Part shown: piece after piece, positions 1 to 11,965 of the stretch | Layout of the letters: every line of letters begins with the position of its first letter | How positions within the stretch are numbered: the stretch's first letter is position 1 | DNA from: Chromera velia | Lineage: Eukaryota; Sar; Chromeraceae | Length of the DNA: 64,000 nucleotides | Assembly (NCBI GenBank): GCA_018398765.1 | Contig: JAHBMJ010005379.1 | Coordinates: 1-64,000 of the forward strand | Reading direction: 5' to 3' | The notes under the pieces: generated by a model | Database searches by the model: none | What the model was told of the DNA's origin: nothing | The model's input: only the letters and a program-made list of their open reading frames with translations | Program-made: the position numbers and the translations under genes

Positions 1-39
1 AAGAAGAAAACAGAAGAGAATGAAGGGAAGGCTCTGTTT

Positions 40-173
40 GTTCGTCTGTGTCTGTCTGTCTGTGTCTGCTTGTTTGTGTGTCTGTGTGTCTGTTTGTCTG
101 TCTGTCTGTCTGCCTGTCTGTCCGAAAGAAAGGAAGCGATTCGGAAAAAGTGAAGTGAAGAAAAGACGATATA

Positions 174-205
<32 letters not shown>

Positions 206-226
206 TTCTGTCTGTCTGTCTGCCTC
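40..226. repeat. (CTGT)n microsatellite with purine spacer
   Basis: CTGT repeats are interrupted by a GGAAAAAGTGAAGTGAAGAAAAGACGATATAG-type spacer, as at 31380-31440. Confidence 0.8.
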
Positions 227-239
227 CCGCAAGATACGA

Positions 240-620
240 AGACACAGCATCAGAAGAATCCCCCTCCGCAGGAGCGCCCCCCCACCCCCCCACCCCTGTC
301 TAAAGACCATGACGGTGCCGGTCCCCGCGTGCAGTTCTGTTTCTTTTTTTCTTTTTTGTTTTTTGTTTTTTGGATTTTTTTGTCTTGTCTTCTTTTCTTC
401 TCTTTCTTGTCTTGAGTGGAAGCAGCAGAGGAGTAGCGTGTGACACCAGTGATCACGTGAAAGTCTGTCGGGAGGTGGAGAGGCAAGGGGCGCTTAACTC
501 TCACCTTTCGGGCCCCCTGCCCACGCTGTTTGATTGTTGGTGCTCTTCTTTTGTCTTTGTTCTTTCTTTCTTTCTTTTTGTCTGTGGTGTTCATGAAGAA
601 AAAGAGGGAGAAGAAGAAGA
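240..620 (+). repeat. Direct repeat copy A (about 360 bp)
   Basis: It shares with 1888-2250 three blocks in the same order: AGCATCAGAAGAATCCCCCT...ATGACGGTGCCGGT, then CTTGAGTGGAAGCAGC...GATCACGTGAAAGTCTGTCG...CACCTTTCGGG, then the ATGAAGAAAA...GAAACAT purine spacer. Confidence 0.8.
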
Positions 621-624
621 AACA

Positions 625-628
625 TATA

Positions 629-660
<32 letters not shown>

Positions 661-750
661 GGTCTGTCTGTCTGTCTGTCTGTCTGTCTTGTGTGTCTTG
701 TCTGTCTGTCTGTCTGTCTGTCAGTTTGTCTCTCTTGTCTGTCTGTATGG

Positions 751-784
<34 letters not shown>

Positions 785-790
785 CTCTGT
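625..790. repeat. (CTGT)n then (GT)n microsatellite
   Basis: About 100 bp of CTGT repeats, then about 35 bp of GT repeats. Confidence 0.9.
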
Positions 791-1490
791 GTCTCTCTGA
801 CTTCCTGCCTTGCTGTCTGCAGGACGGCCTCTCTGCCTCTCTTCTCTTTTTTTGGGCTGGCCATACGGCAGAAAAAAACGAACTCAGACAGTCATAATAT
901 CTGCCTGCGCGTGTGCATCAATCACGACAACGAACGAACGATGGACTGCTGCATGACTGCTGGAGCAGGTTGGGACCTCCGAGAGGGGCGATGCTGTGAG
1001 TCGGAAGACCAAACTGCCACACTTCAGGTTGGTCAGCAACCATGCAAGACGCACGGTCAATCAGTCTGTCGGTCAGTCAGTCAGTCAGTCGGACAGAGAC
1101 GTCCCTGCAGAAGAATCGGTGAATTGCAATCTCATCCGTTCAGTCTGTCTGTCGGTGAACATGCAAGGGAGGCAAAGAACATAACGGAGACTTTCGAGTG
1201 CTGCAGGGAGGGCTCTTCCCCCTTTTTTGACTCAGCGTGCTTTCCTTTTGAATTAACTGCACTTAGATCAGACAGCCAAATGCGAATGTCAAAGCCGATT
1301 TGAGGCATCTGTTTGCTTGTTTGTCTGTCTGTTTCTTTGTCTGTCTGTCTATGTCTTTGTTTGTTCGTTGCTTTCTTTCTTTCTCTCTTCCTTTCTGTCT
1401 TTCTTTCTTTGCTCTTTCCTCTTTGTCTCTTCCTCTTTCTGCTTCAAACTTTTTTTTTCCCGAATATTTATGAACCCTAAACTCTAAACA

Positions 1491-1745
1491 GCCCCCTTGG
1501 AGAAGATGCTCTCCAGGAAAGTCAAGAAGATTACACAGAAGATGAGGACAGCTCCACTTCCAGTGCAGCCGCCCTTGCTGGACCCGTTCCAGCTTCCGCC
1601 CCCATCCCGGTCTCCACAGACCAACAACATCAAGACCCTCTCTCCCACGAAAAACAGATGCCGGGAGAGCTCCCTTTTCCCCTGACACCTGGATCTGCTC
1701 GTTCCCTTTCACCCCACATCGAGCGCGCAACCAATGGATTCTGGT
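1491..1745 (+). CDS. Possible internal exon, acidic/Pro-rich (uncertain)
   Basis: After an acceptor-like TCTAAACAG there is an open stretch of about 85 codons (PLGEDALQESQEDYTEDE...). It starts acidic, turns Ser/Pro/Ala-rich, and ends just before a GTATGA donor-like site. Composition and borders look exonic and the flanking DNA is microsatellite. No start codon lies in frame, so upstream exons would be needed, possibly outside the window. No domain is recognised. Confidence 0.3.
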
Positions 1746-1887
1746 ATGACTGAAAGTCAGAGCAGGAGTCCTGAGGAGAGAGAAGAGGTTTCGGAGAAGG
1801 TTCACGGCCCAACCGAGCACCGTCCCTCCTTTGGTATGGGACTTTGGAGAGTTTCGTTACCATCGAAAGAGTCATTCCGCAACAGAC

Positions 1888-2250
1888 GCAGACAAAGCAT
1901 CAGAAGAATCCCCCTCCGTAGGGGCGCCCCCCCATCCCCCCCCCTTGTCCAAAGAACATGACGGTGCCGGTTCCTTTCATGTTGTATGTATTTGTTTGAA
2001 GTGCAGTACGCTTTTTCTTTCTCGTTTTTTCTTTTTTCTCTTCCTTTTGTCTTGAGTGGAAGCAGCGGAGGATTGACGTGAGAACCCAGCGATCACGTGA
2101 AAGTCTGTCGGGAGGTGGAGAGGCAAGGGGCTTGACTCTCACCTTTCGGGTCCCCTTTGTTCTTTTCTTTGTCTGCGTTCATTCTTTCGTTCTTTTTGTC
2201 TGTCTATTGTGTACATGAAGAAAAGAAGGGAGAAGAAGAAACATTTCGTC
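1888..2250 (+). repeat. Direct repeat copy B (about 360 bp)
   Basis: Partner of 240-620, about 1.65 kb downstream, same orientation, diverged mainly in the T-rich middle and by small indels. Confidence 0.8.
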
Positions 2251-2268
2251 TGTCTATCTGTCTTTCTT

Positions 2269-2303
<35 letters not shown>

Positions 2304-2662
2304 GCCTTGCTGTGCGTGTTTCTGGATTTCCTCCTTTCCTTCCTTCCTACCTTCTTTCCTTCTTTTCTCTCTGGCTTCCTTCTTCAAATCTTGAAATCGC
2401 ATTGGTGAATCAAGTGCATGAATGCATGAATGAATACAAATAGATGAATGAATGAACGACCGCATGACCGCATGAATGACCGTATGCAGACACATGCTGA
2501 TTGTCTTCGGAGGTCCGGGAGGACTTGAAGATGTCCTTGCAGACGAACAGTGCGGGGTCGGTCGGTTGGTCGGTCAGTCGGTGGCACTTTTCGCCCTTCC
2601 CTCTCTCTCCCTCTCTTCTCACACCCTCCACCTCTCTCGTCCAAGCCTTCTTCATCTCGTTT

Positions 2663-2705
<43 letters not shown>

Positions 2706-2781
2706 TACGTGCACCTAGACCCGTTGGTCAGTTTGCTCTTGCTGGACTAATTTTCTGTAATTTTTTTTTCATGTTCTTGCA

Positions 2782-2989
2782 GTACCAGGCCAAAGAGATA
2801 CCTTCGGACCCCCGTAAGTTGTTCCACCTCTACCTCAACACGGTTCCCCGGCAGTGCAGTCGAACAATCAGAACAGAGGAGGCGCTGCTTGCCTCTCTCT
2901 CTGTGCTCAATCCGCTGCTCGTGAGGGTCCAGAATGTGAGCACAATGGCGGCAACAAGTACAGCTGGAGGAGAGGTTGGCGGCGAATGA
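2782..2989 (+). CDS. Possible terminal exon, unknown protein (uncertain)
   Basis: A TTCTTGCAG acceptor preceded by a T-rich tract opens a frame of 68 codons (YQAKEIPSDPRKLFHLYLN...) that ends at a TGA. AT-rich intergenic DNA follows at once, as expected beyond a gene 3' end. The peptide has a mixed, protein-like composition, unlike the repeat-encoded frames around it. It may belong with the candidate exon at 1491-1745, but phase does not prove this. Function is unknown. Confidence 0.3.
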
Positions 2990-4149
2990 TATGCAAATGA
3001 TTTGAACAGGTTATTTCATTGCAAGAAACGAAAGTTGGGAAGCAAAATTGATTTCATTCACAATAATACATCCAGAAATATACTGAACGAATTGGTTTTA
3101 AAACTTTGAACTGAATCCTATACTGAAATAAATCTATAATGGGCTAGTGCTAAACCATGCAGTTTAAGCTAGATCCGTCAGAACTCAAGAAATATACTTC
3201 AATTGTCTATCTGTGCCTTTCTTCTTTCAAGCTTTGTTAAATTATTTTTCTTGAATTTCTCGGGACAACAGTGAGGCCGCTGAGCAGACATCACTTTTAT
3301 TTTAGGTATATATTTCTAACATTTTCTGTTTGATTTATTCTGAATTATTCTAGCTCTGATTCCCCCTCTAGTTCCGCCTTTGAAAGCTGAAACCTGTTTA
3401 AGCAACTACTACTATAGAACAGTTATGTACAAATTCAGAACAATGACTGGAACTAGGACTGGAATAACGGAGAAATCATACGCATACAGATATCTGAGAA
3501 GATTCCTTGGCAGCGAATCCTTACAAATTTTAAACAAAAATCCTTAACTATTATATATTATTATGTTATGATATGCATATATTATTCAATTCTTCTTGCT
3601 TGGCTTTGGCCCGCCTCTTTCCATTCTTGTTTCCATCCATATACACTTCTCCTGTGACTCACTGATTCTTGAGTCATTTTCCCCGGAATTTTTCTTTCCC
3701 CCCACTTCCCATAATGAATCCCATTGCAATCGAGTATTGTCTTCAGCATGCTTAATTTGTGTTTGAGGGACTGCGTTCATCTTTGAAACGCATAACAACT
3801 TCAAATGGACCCTCAGCGCATTCAATGAACAAAAAAACAGAACAGAATTGACAGAGCAAAACAGAACAAACAAACGACAGACATATGACATAAATTGAAG
3901 ATCCAGAGAAGTTTTCGCTTTGCTGCGATGGACTCCACATGAACATTAGAAGCAGCTGGTGCAAAATTTGGCTGGCGACGCCGCCCCGCCCTTCAAAAAA
4001 CGAACAACAACATTCCCTCTCTTCTTCTCACTGGACTCTTTCTCCTTGGATAGTGCTCTCTTGCCATCTTCCGCTCCCTCACGCACATTCATCTCTGTAC
4101 AACAGCGACATCTCTGCGCTTCTCTCTCTCTTCCTGTGTATCGTTCTGT

Positions 4150-4972
4150 CTATCTATGAAGATACTCAAGAATGTCCGCAGACACCTCCCCCTTGTCCCG
4201 ATTCCCGTCCACATGATGAACCAGGGGGCCGTATTTTCCCAAAATTGCCGCCACGTGTTCGTGGTAAGCAGCCACTCTCTTCATGACTGTTTCCTCATTA
4301 TCGTCTGCCCGCTGTGTCAGACGCTCCACGGGCACATCCTCCGGTGGGGGGTTGAATTTCATGTGATAAATCTTCCCCGTCTCGGGGTCCGTCCGTCTCC
4401 CGACCACTCGTTCGACCAAAACGTCGTCCGGCACATTCAAAATCACAAACTTGTCCGGACGGATCCCGGCAGCTTCAAGAGCATCTGCCTGAGCTGCTGT
4501 ACGGGGAAAACCGTCGAGAAGCCACCCATGAGAGACACAATCCGTCTCCGCCAACCGGGTTTTGACAAGCTCAATGATCAGCTCATCTGGCACAAGAGCT
4601 CCGTTCTCCATCTTTTCCTTTGCCTGCAGGCCTAGCTCTGTTTCTCTCTTCACATTGTCTCGCAACAGATCCCCAGTGCTGCACGGAGAAGCAAACAAAG
4701 ACGAGTGGGTGCAGAGCAAGAAACGAGACGGAAGTCAGGTCAGTCGCTGCACGCACCCTCACTGACCTGATGTGAGTCACCCCACACTTCTCGACAATGA
4801 CTTCACACTGCGTTCCTTTGCCACTCGCAGGTGCACCTGCGATAATGATTTTCAGAGGCTCTTTCGCTTTCTGTCCGGTCACCTCTGCAACCGCCCCCTC
4901 TGCAGCGGCCGTTGCCTTGGCAGTTCCTTCCTCGACCTGCTTGGCAACAGTTTTTGACCCGCAGTCTCCCAT
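4150..4972 (-). CDS. Adenylate kinase, two exons, acylation-type N-terminus
   Basis: Exon 1 is 4972-4767 and exon 2 is 4678-4150. The 88-nt intron has a GTCAGT donor and a GTGCAG acceptor. The junction rebuilds the family motif HISTGDLLR across the splice, which fixes it. The predicted protein is 244 aa. Visible features are the P-loop GAPASGKGTQ (about residues 46-55), GFPRT, a LID-type segment around RRTDPETGKIYH, and the usual C-terminal helix. The enzyme interconverts ATP + AMP and 2 ADP. The N-terminus MGDCGS fits the MGxxxS N-myristoylation rule, with Cys4 as a possible palmitoylation site, followed by an Ala/Glu-rich linker of about 30 residues that soluble adenylate kinases lack. This suggests a membrane-tethered isoform, as reported for Plasmodium AK2. 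The gene is divergent from the RRM gene at 5589. A UMP-CMP kinase is less likely because the LID is long. Confidence 0.93.
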
Positions 4973-5588
4973 CCTGCCCAGGCTTCGTTTTAGTAACTCA
5001 ATAGGATCAATCGATGCCGTAAGCTTCCTTTAGTGCTCGTGAAGTGTCAACAAAACTAGCTGTCAGATGTGCTTCACTTGATCACCTTGCGTGATCGATG
5101 GTTATTCAGTGTCAGAGGATCGAGTCACCCCGCCCATGCATCCCGGCAGTGGTCTGCAGGCGGTGCATGGGCGCGCCCGCGCCGCACGCGGCGCCGCCCC
5201 GGCCCCGGCCCCATGCTGCGCGCGCCGCCTCATGCAGCTGAATCATAATGCATCGGCTCTCACATGCTCTCACTCCTGAAGCTCTTTCGAGACAGCTATA
5301 TAGCTGCATGGTCATCTCCTCCCTCTATATATCTGCGCTTCTTTCAAAAATGTGTGCAGGAGGATCGAACGCCCTCTGAAGAAGAAGTCTATTTGCCTGA
5401 GATCTTGCTTGAACGCTTTGCCTTGAGTGGAAGGCGGACGGCAAGAGCTAAGTGCAACGAGACAAGACAGTGCAAGAGCGTCTCTGCGTGGCCGGCGGTA
5501 ACCTACGCAGATCGACTCGGTCAATCCATTGGGTGAGATGCAAGGGGCTCTTTTAGACAGATAGATACCCATAGATGATTCTGCTTAG
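4973..5588. promoter_or_regulatory. Shared divergent promoter region, adenylate kinase / RRM gene
   Basis: This is a 616-bp interval between two head-to-head start codons. It holds a GC-rich core (5160-5235) with GCGCGCCCGCGCC and TGCGCGCGCCGCC, then CTCATGCAGCTG at about 5230-5241. The same 12-mer sits beside a CGCGCGCGA block in the divergent region at 27.8 kb. No TATA position was assigned. Confidence 0.5.
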
Positions 5589-7944
5589 ATGCGGTCGAAA
5601 GTCGCGGGGAATTGTGCTCATTTCGCCGGTGAGAGTGAGGGGATTTCCATGAGTTGTTCAGCAGCAGTCGGTATTGATCTGTTTGTTTTTCGTCTCCCCG
5701 TTTGGGCGACAGAGAGAGACCTGAGAAGGGCTTTTGGTCAGTGCGGATCGATCCGGGGATGTAAAGTCGTGAGAGACGTCAAACGCGTCTCCAGGGGATT
5801 CGCATTCATCGAATACGAAAACGTATGGGAAGCTGTGGCAGCCATTCAAATGCTGAACGAGAAGTACCTTCAACCCTCCGCTGAAACACTCGTACGACAC
5901 GGCATACAGCCTCCCCCTCCGTCTATGTGCTTTTCTTACTGTACTCACAGCAACCCAAACCCGCAACCAGCTGATGGGCTGGAGAGAAGGAGAATGAGAG
6001 TAGAGTTCAAGGCTGGGCAAGAAGGGGTCCTTCGGAGGGCCATCGGGCTCCACGCAGAGGTCAGGCAGACAAGCGGGTTCCCACGCCAACACACCACCCA
6101 CCCAGGTGTACTCCATCAATGTCATCCCTCCATGCGTGGCACTTTCGAGCAACGACAAGCAGCAGCAGGCTGTATTGCTCTTTTTTTGCAGATCGAGAGA
6201 GAGATGTTTTCTTTCCCTCAGGGACGGAAAGTAACGCTTTATTCAACTAGCTGCAATCACAAAATACTATCGCGCAACCTCCGCTTAGGCAAGGGTGGCG
6301 TCAGTACGCCGAACCTGCCCTGGAGTATTTCACTGCTTCTCTCTATTTGCTCCCTTAAATTCATCTCCTCGTTCTCTTCCGGTTCACCAGACAGACCTAT
6401 TTCATTCATACTGTCTGACTGAAAGAAATGCAGACAAGGATGACAACTCTGTGCCGTTTGTCTGTCTGTGTATCTCTCTACCTGCCTGTCTGTCTGTCTG
6501 TCTGTCTGTCTGCTTGCAGGAGCCTCTTCCCAAAATATTTGCGTCCTCGAGGGGGCCCCCTGTTGCTCTTCCCCCCACGTACAGTGGGTCGTCTTCCTCC
6601 CACTCACTTGCAAAGGCTGCTGAAGTCCCGCAGTTCCCCATTAATTACACCTACGCAACAACCAGCCACAGCCATTCACCGCCCCAGCGGCACACCACCA
6701 CCCATGACCCACACCTCCAAACACAGGGGGGCCCCTCTGCGATGAATCAAAATCTCTGGGCACCGCCTACAAACACCAACGGCAACCCTCAATTGGTTTC
6801 CCACACGCAAGCGGAGGAAGAAAGTGGAAGGCCACCTTTCATTCCGCCGCCGCCAAACAGAGCTCCAGAAGGACCCGCAGTGCCCGCCGCCGCCGCCGCT
6901 GACCCTTCTTCCCGTCCCTCTCTTCCTTCTGTTGCATTTGGAGGCCCGTCTCAGGCGGCAGGAGGAGACTTCCAGCAGACCCCGTCGTCCGTTCGTCAAA
7001 TTGAATGGGGGGGTCCCCCCCGCTCGTCTGCCAGAGTGCTGTTGGAGGACACCGCCGCCGCACCGGTGCATCCTTCTCCTTCTCCTATTTCCCCTCTTTT
7101 CCCGTCTCCGCTCAGCTGCCCCAATTTTCCACTACTCGAAATGCCCTCCTTCCCCTCTAAGCATGTTACTAACATTTCAACAACACCGAATGTTAACTCA
7201 AACCCCTTTTCTGCAAACATCCCCCCCTTCTCAGGATGTGCACTAGCAAGCGGCGGGCTGGGCCTTTCACCTGCCGACTCCGTGCGAAGAGGAGCAGAAG
7301 AAGGATGGGCACCCTATCAAGCGCAGGCTGCTGTAACTGCTCCTCAGACTGGTCACGGAGACACACTCAGCAGGGCCCACGCCTTTCACTCAATGGCAGC
7401 AGTTTGCCCTCCAACTCCAGCCTCTCTTGACCCTCATCTTCATTCTTCCCGCCTCCCTACAACTGCTCTGAGCGTACATTCGAAAGCGGTCGCCCACGAT
7501 TACAGTGGCCTTCACGCTTCTCCTCTTGCCGGTAGCAGCGGGCAGCCCCAGCATCACGGACTGCTCCCAGACCTCTCACCGCCGCGACGAGCGCCTCAAG
7601 ACCCCCCCCCCTTCGCCTCCTGTGATGATCAGGGTGGTGTGATGGGAAGCACCTTCCATGCCGGGGGGGCCCCCCTCCCCCCTGCTGCTGCTCCCTACAG
7701 TACTCCCCTGACCCCTCAGGGGGAGGGAGCCCATCCGTACGTCCCCCCATCCATTCAGAAAAGCGATCCGTCCGTGCCTGTACCTGTGCCGTGGCCTGCC
7801 CCCCCCCCGAGGGTTGGTGACCCTCTTCTTTTGGATGCTTCCGGAGATGTCGTTTCTCTTTGGGGGGACGGGTACAGGGGTGATGACCCTCTGGCGGGAA
7901 GCAACCAGGGGGGCGGGGGGGAGCCCCGGATAGGCGACTTGTAG
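5589..7944 (+). CDS. RRM-domain RNA-binding protein with long Pro/Ser-rich tail
   Basis: The N-terminal part is one RNA-recognition motif: RNP2 LFVFRL at residues 31-36 and RNP1 RGFAFIEY at 69-76, counted from the ATG at 5589. A second ATG at 5649 could also start the protein. A phase-consistent model is exon 1 5589-5863, exon 2 5951-6059 (bringing strand beta-4, RRRMRVEFKAG), a 13-codon exon 3 6192-6230, and exon 4 6520-7944. The last intron ends in a (CTGT)n tract directly before TTGCAG. Exon 4 encodes about 475 residues rich in Pro, Ser and Ala with no recognisable fold, ending GGGGEPRIGDL. The role is probably in pre-mRNA or mRNA handling. The beta-1 to beta-3 spacing resembles U1-70K/U11-35K-type RRMs, but that is not enough to name it. 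The splice from exon 1 to 2 is the weakest. Confidence 0.75.
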
Positions 7945-10140
7945 GAGTGACTGAAAAGAAGGAAGAGAAAACATTCGTTTGTCTCTTTAGCTTAGCATGA
8001 AGAGTGGAGGGGGAGGGAAGCGAAGACAGCATACTATGATTCGATCAGTCAGGCAGGGGTCTGGGGCATTCTTTCTTAGGGAAGGGTAAAGGAGAAGAAC
8101 AGAGGTGGTTGTTCTTCTCTTTCAAAACAAGGTCTGGTGCTGGCTTGCAGCATCGGGGTGGCTTCGACAAGCCTCACAGATTCGTTTTTTCTATCTTCTG
8201 GTCTTGCATTGAACATATGTATATCGATATGTTGTTTTCTTCTTCTGCTTCTTCTTCTTCCTCTTACCTCTTCTCTTCTTTCTTATTTATTTCAGTGCGA
8301 GAGAAACGAAGCGTGAAGAGAAAAGCAGGGAAGGACGGGAAGTGCGTGTAACGAATTTTTTTTCCGCATGCGCATCGTGTTAGTCTCTTTTTTTCTTCTC
8401 CTTTTTTTCTCCTCCATCAAAGCTTTGAGGGGGGAATAGGTGACGCAGGCATTGCGTAATTGATGCGTACTTGCGTGGGTCATTTTCTTTTCTTTCTTTT
8501 CTCCTCAATAAGATCTTTGAGGTGGGAAAGAAGACTTTAAGAAAAGGGGGTGGGGGGGTTCAGGGAATTTGCATTTACTGTTTGGTTACTTCTTTGGCTT
8601 TTCATCTCTCTCTTTCGCCTATTTCTTCTTTTTTCTCCTCTCATCTCATCTCTTCCTTTGTTTTGTTGACGACCGAAGGAAAGAAGAAGAGTCAAGGAAG
8701 GAGGAAGGCAAGCTTCTTGTGTCGTTACGAAAGGCAGGAAAAGCTGCTACGTGAATAATTAGCCAAACGAATTGATGGTAAAATCCGTGTGTGTGATTGT
8801 TGCGGAGGGAGGATTGTTCGATGCAAGCAACCAGCAGTCTTCTGGCTTGCTTGACTGACTGACTGACTGACTGACTGACTGACTCAGTAATTGACCGAGT
8901 CGTGCGTGCACTGTGCGTGTGAATGTCTGCAAAAATAGTTCACCAAAAACGATCTGATTGCTGGTTTTTTTTAGGGAGGGAGGAAGAGAAAGTAAGAGTG
9001 TGTGTTTGTGTGTGTATGGGGTTTGGGGATTAGGGAGAGTGGGGGCGTTTGAGTGGAAGGCGAAGACAGAAAGAGACGAGGATTTGCTCTCTCCCCTTCG
9101 TTTGTTTTTTTTTTCTTTCTGTATGTCTTGGCATGTTAGCGCGAGAAAGGAGGAGAGACAGAGAAGAGACGTAAAGAATGGCCGTTGTCCGCCTGTACAT
9201 TCGTTGTTCATTTAACCCTCCATTTGTTTCTTGCCGGCTGCTCCTTCCCTTTTCATTATTTTTGAACATCAACCCTGTGCACGTCTTACTCTCTTTCTTT
9301 CATTTTTTCTCTTTTTTCTTTTCTTTCTTTCTTTCTTCCTTTCTCCCTTCCTTCTTCGGTGTCCATTTTTGGTCGGAGCTTTCTGACTAAAAGGGCAGGG
9401 CCATCCCTCCGTCCGTCCTTTCTTCCTTCCTTCGTACGTAACGCTGTGCATGTCTGGTTTACTTCTGTGCTGCAGTCGTAGAGCGGAAAAGAAACAAAAA
9501 CGAGATCCGTCAGACATCACTGGAGGCCTCCTCTCCCCGCTCCCGTCCTTCATAATTAGGCAGGCAGGCGATTTGTGCCGTTTTCAGCATTTGCACTGCT
9601 GTGACAAAAGGACAGGGACGCAAAACAGTCAGGAGAGAAAGAGAGAGAGAGAGGACGATGAGAGAAAAAGGATATGCAGAATCAAAGTAACCAAAAGACA
9701 AAAATTTGAGGAATTGTGATGTCGACACTGTACAGAAAAAAAAATAAAGAATATGCGGGAGAATGCTCAAGAAAATGGCACTCACTCACTGTCTGACTGT
9801 CTGAGTTCTTTCTTTGTGTGTTTTTTGAATATTCAATTCAGAGACAGGACGACCTGTTGGACCTCCCTCAACTCTTTCTGTCCCTTCCACCGCATTTCGT
9901 TCTCCCCATTCCATCCCCCTAACGCAGTGACGCGTCCCCCCTTCTCCTGATCTACTTCACTGAGGAGAAGGCAGATAAAATTTTCAGAGAATTTGGTCTC
10001 TGTTCTTTTCGTGAAGAGGACAGACGGACAATCGTCCATGTACATAGACGAACACAGAGGGGGCAGGAATGACACACGGAAGGTGACAGGAATGAGGGGA
10101 GGGGGGAAGGAAGGAAAGAGTAGAGGTCTGAGTTAGAAGA

Positions 10141-10174
<34 letters not shown>

Positions 10175-10775
10175 CTCCCTCTCTTCCCTCGCCTTTCGTG
10201 ACGAGCCCTGTGTGATGACAAATCTTGGCTGTTCCTTAGAATGCACGGAAAAGGAAAGGAAGAAACAATCGGTCGAAGGGAGGAAGGAAGGAGAAACTGA
10301 GGACAGAAAGAAAGAAAGAAGCAAAAGAGAAGGTCCGGCAACAAACAAACACCTGAAGTGAAATGAATTGGACTCTTTCTTTTTCCGCACAGAAAGGTCT
10401 AGACGGACACAGTGCGTGTCGCTACCGTAAAAGAGTCAGTCCAGTCCCCCGCCGTCCGGCCTGCAGTCAATCGGTGAGTGAGTGAGTGGTGCGTCGAAGT
10501 GAAGTGAAGGGAAGGGACGGGAAGTGGAGAGATGGGCGCGACCCGACTGTCTCCTCCTCATTCTGCTGGATGTTCTCCTGCTGCTGTTGCTGCTGCTCTT
10601 GTTCTTTCTTGCTGCTGCTCTGAATCGTGTACTGAGTTCATGAATGTGTGGGTGGATGGATTGATTGATGGCGAAGGAAGGAAGGGACGACCTCCTAAGA
10701 TGCACTAAACGAACTTTCTCCACGGTGATTGATCACTCGATCGACCTGATTTTTTTTTTTTCGATTCTTTCCATC

Positions 10776-10822
10776 TGCCTGGCTGGCTGGCTGGCTGGCT
10801 GGCTGTTGTTCCATCTGCCTGC

Positions 10823-10861
<39 letters not shown>

Positions 10862-10890
10862 TTGTTCCATCTGACTGGCTGACTGTCCAA
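10776..10890. repeat. (GGCT)n arrays separated by TTCCATCTG
   Basis: Three blocks, each starting TTCCATCTG, followed by GGCT repeats of growing length. Confidence 0.85.
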
Positions 10891-11769
10891 GTGTGCATGC
10901 ATCTATCTGCCGGAGGGCTGCCAGTGCGTTTTCTTTTTCTTATGTGCTGCTGCAGAGCTTTCAATGATATGCTGCGAAATGGGAAAGAACTCTTGCCGGT
11001 CGGCTTGCTTGATGGCTGACTTGGTTTGCTTCGTCAATTAAGTGAAGCTCTATCTGCGGTGTGCCACGCCGCGATGAGTCATGTTGAGTGTTTTGTGTTT
11101 CCCTCTCGGGCGCCTGTGTGAGTTCCTACGACTGTATGCTCAATTGGCTGCCCGCTTGCTGCTTCTATATGAGGAGTCAGAGAAATCTTTGTGCGTCGAA
11201 GAGCCTCTCTCAGTCGACTGTGCTCATTGAGCAGTTTGTGTATCTGTTTGTGCGTTTGCTTGTTTGTCTTTGTGCCTTTTCGTATCTTTCTATGCGTTTG
11301 CATTCTTTGATTCAAGGGATGATCGAACTTAATTTGTGCATGCATGTATAGGGTTGCAGGGATCCCTCCTTCCTTCCTGCCTGCCTGCCCGCCTCGTTGT
11401 TCCCTCCCAATCGTTTGTCTGTGCGTTGTATGAGACCGATTCAATGTGTGTGCATGAGCTTTTGATTGCCTTCGACGGGAATTGACTCCGCTTCTTCGAG
11501 CGGTCTGCCCGAAAGACAAAGCGATGGGATCAGAGAAGAGAAGAGAAGGAGAGCAAAGAATTAAGAGGGAAGGTAATGGAAGAAGAGGGAAGGGAATCGA
11601 TGAAAAGGGAAGGAAAGGGAAGAACGGTCAGGCAGGCTCCTTCTCTTCCCTCTTAATCGACAGACAAAAATGAATGTGCGTGCGTCGAGGACTGTTCATG
11701 CAAACATCGGTCATTCCTTCTCTCTCCCTGTCTCCTTGCCCTTCTTTTCCTTTTCCCTCCCCTCCTCTC

Positions 11770-11770
11770 T

Positions 11771-11807
<37 letters not shown>

Positions 11808-11965
11808 TGCGTGCGTGCGTGCGTGTGAGTGAGTGTGTGTGTGTGTGTCTGTCTGTCTGTCTGTTGCTTTCTTTTTGTCTGTTGTGTTCATGAAGAAGAG
11901 AAGGAAAGAAACCATGTAGTCTGTCTGTCTGTCTCTCTGTCTGTCTGTCTGTCGGGAAAGAAACC
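11770..11965. repeat. (GT)n / (CTGT)n composite with ATGTAGTCTG spacer
   Basis: GT, CGTG and CTGT tracts around GTTCATGAAGAAGAGAAGG, another member of the interspersed spacer family. Confidence 0.8.

Noticed and set aside
20-900. Long SVCLSVCL-type reading frames
   Set aside because: They are translations of (CTGT)n in both strands, with no splice or start context; the same occurs at 31 kb, 47 kb and 48 kb.
1480-1500. Telomere-like AACCCTAAA
   Set aside because: A single copy followed by TCTAAA; no array.
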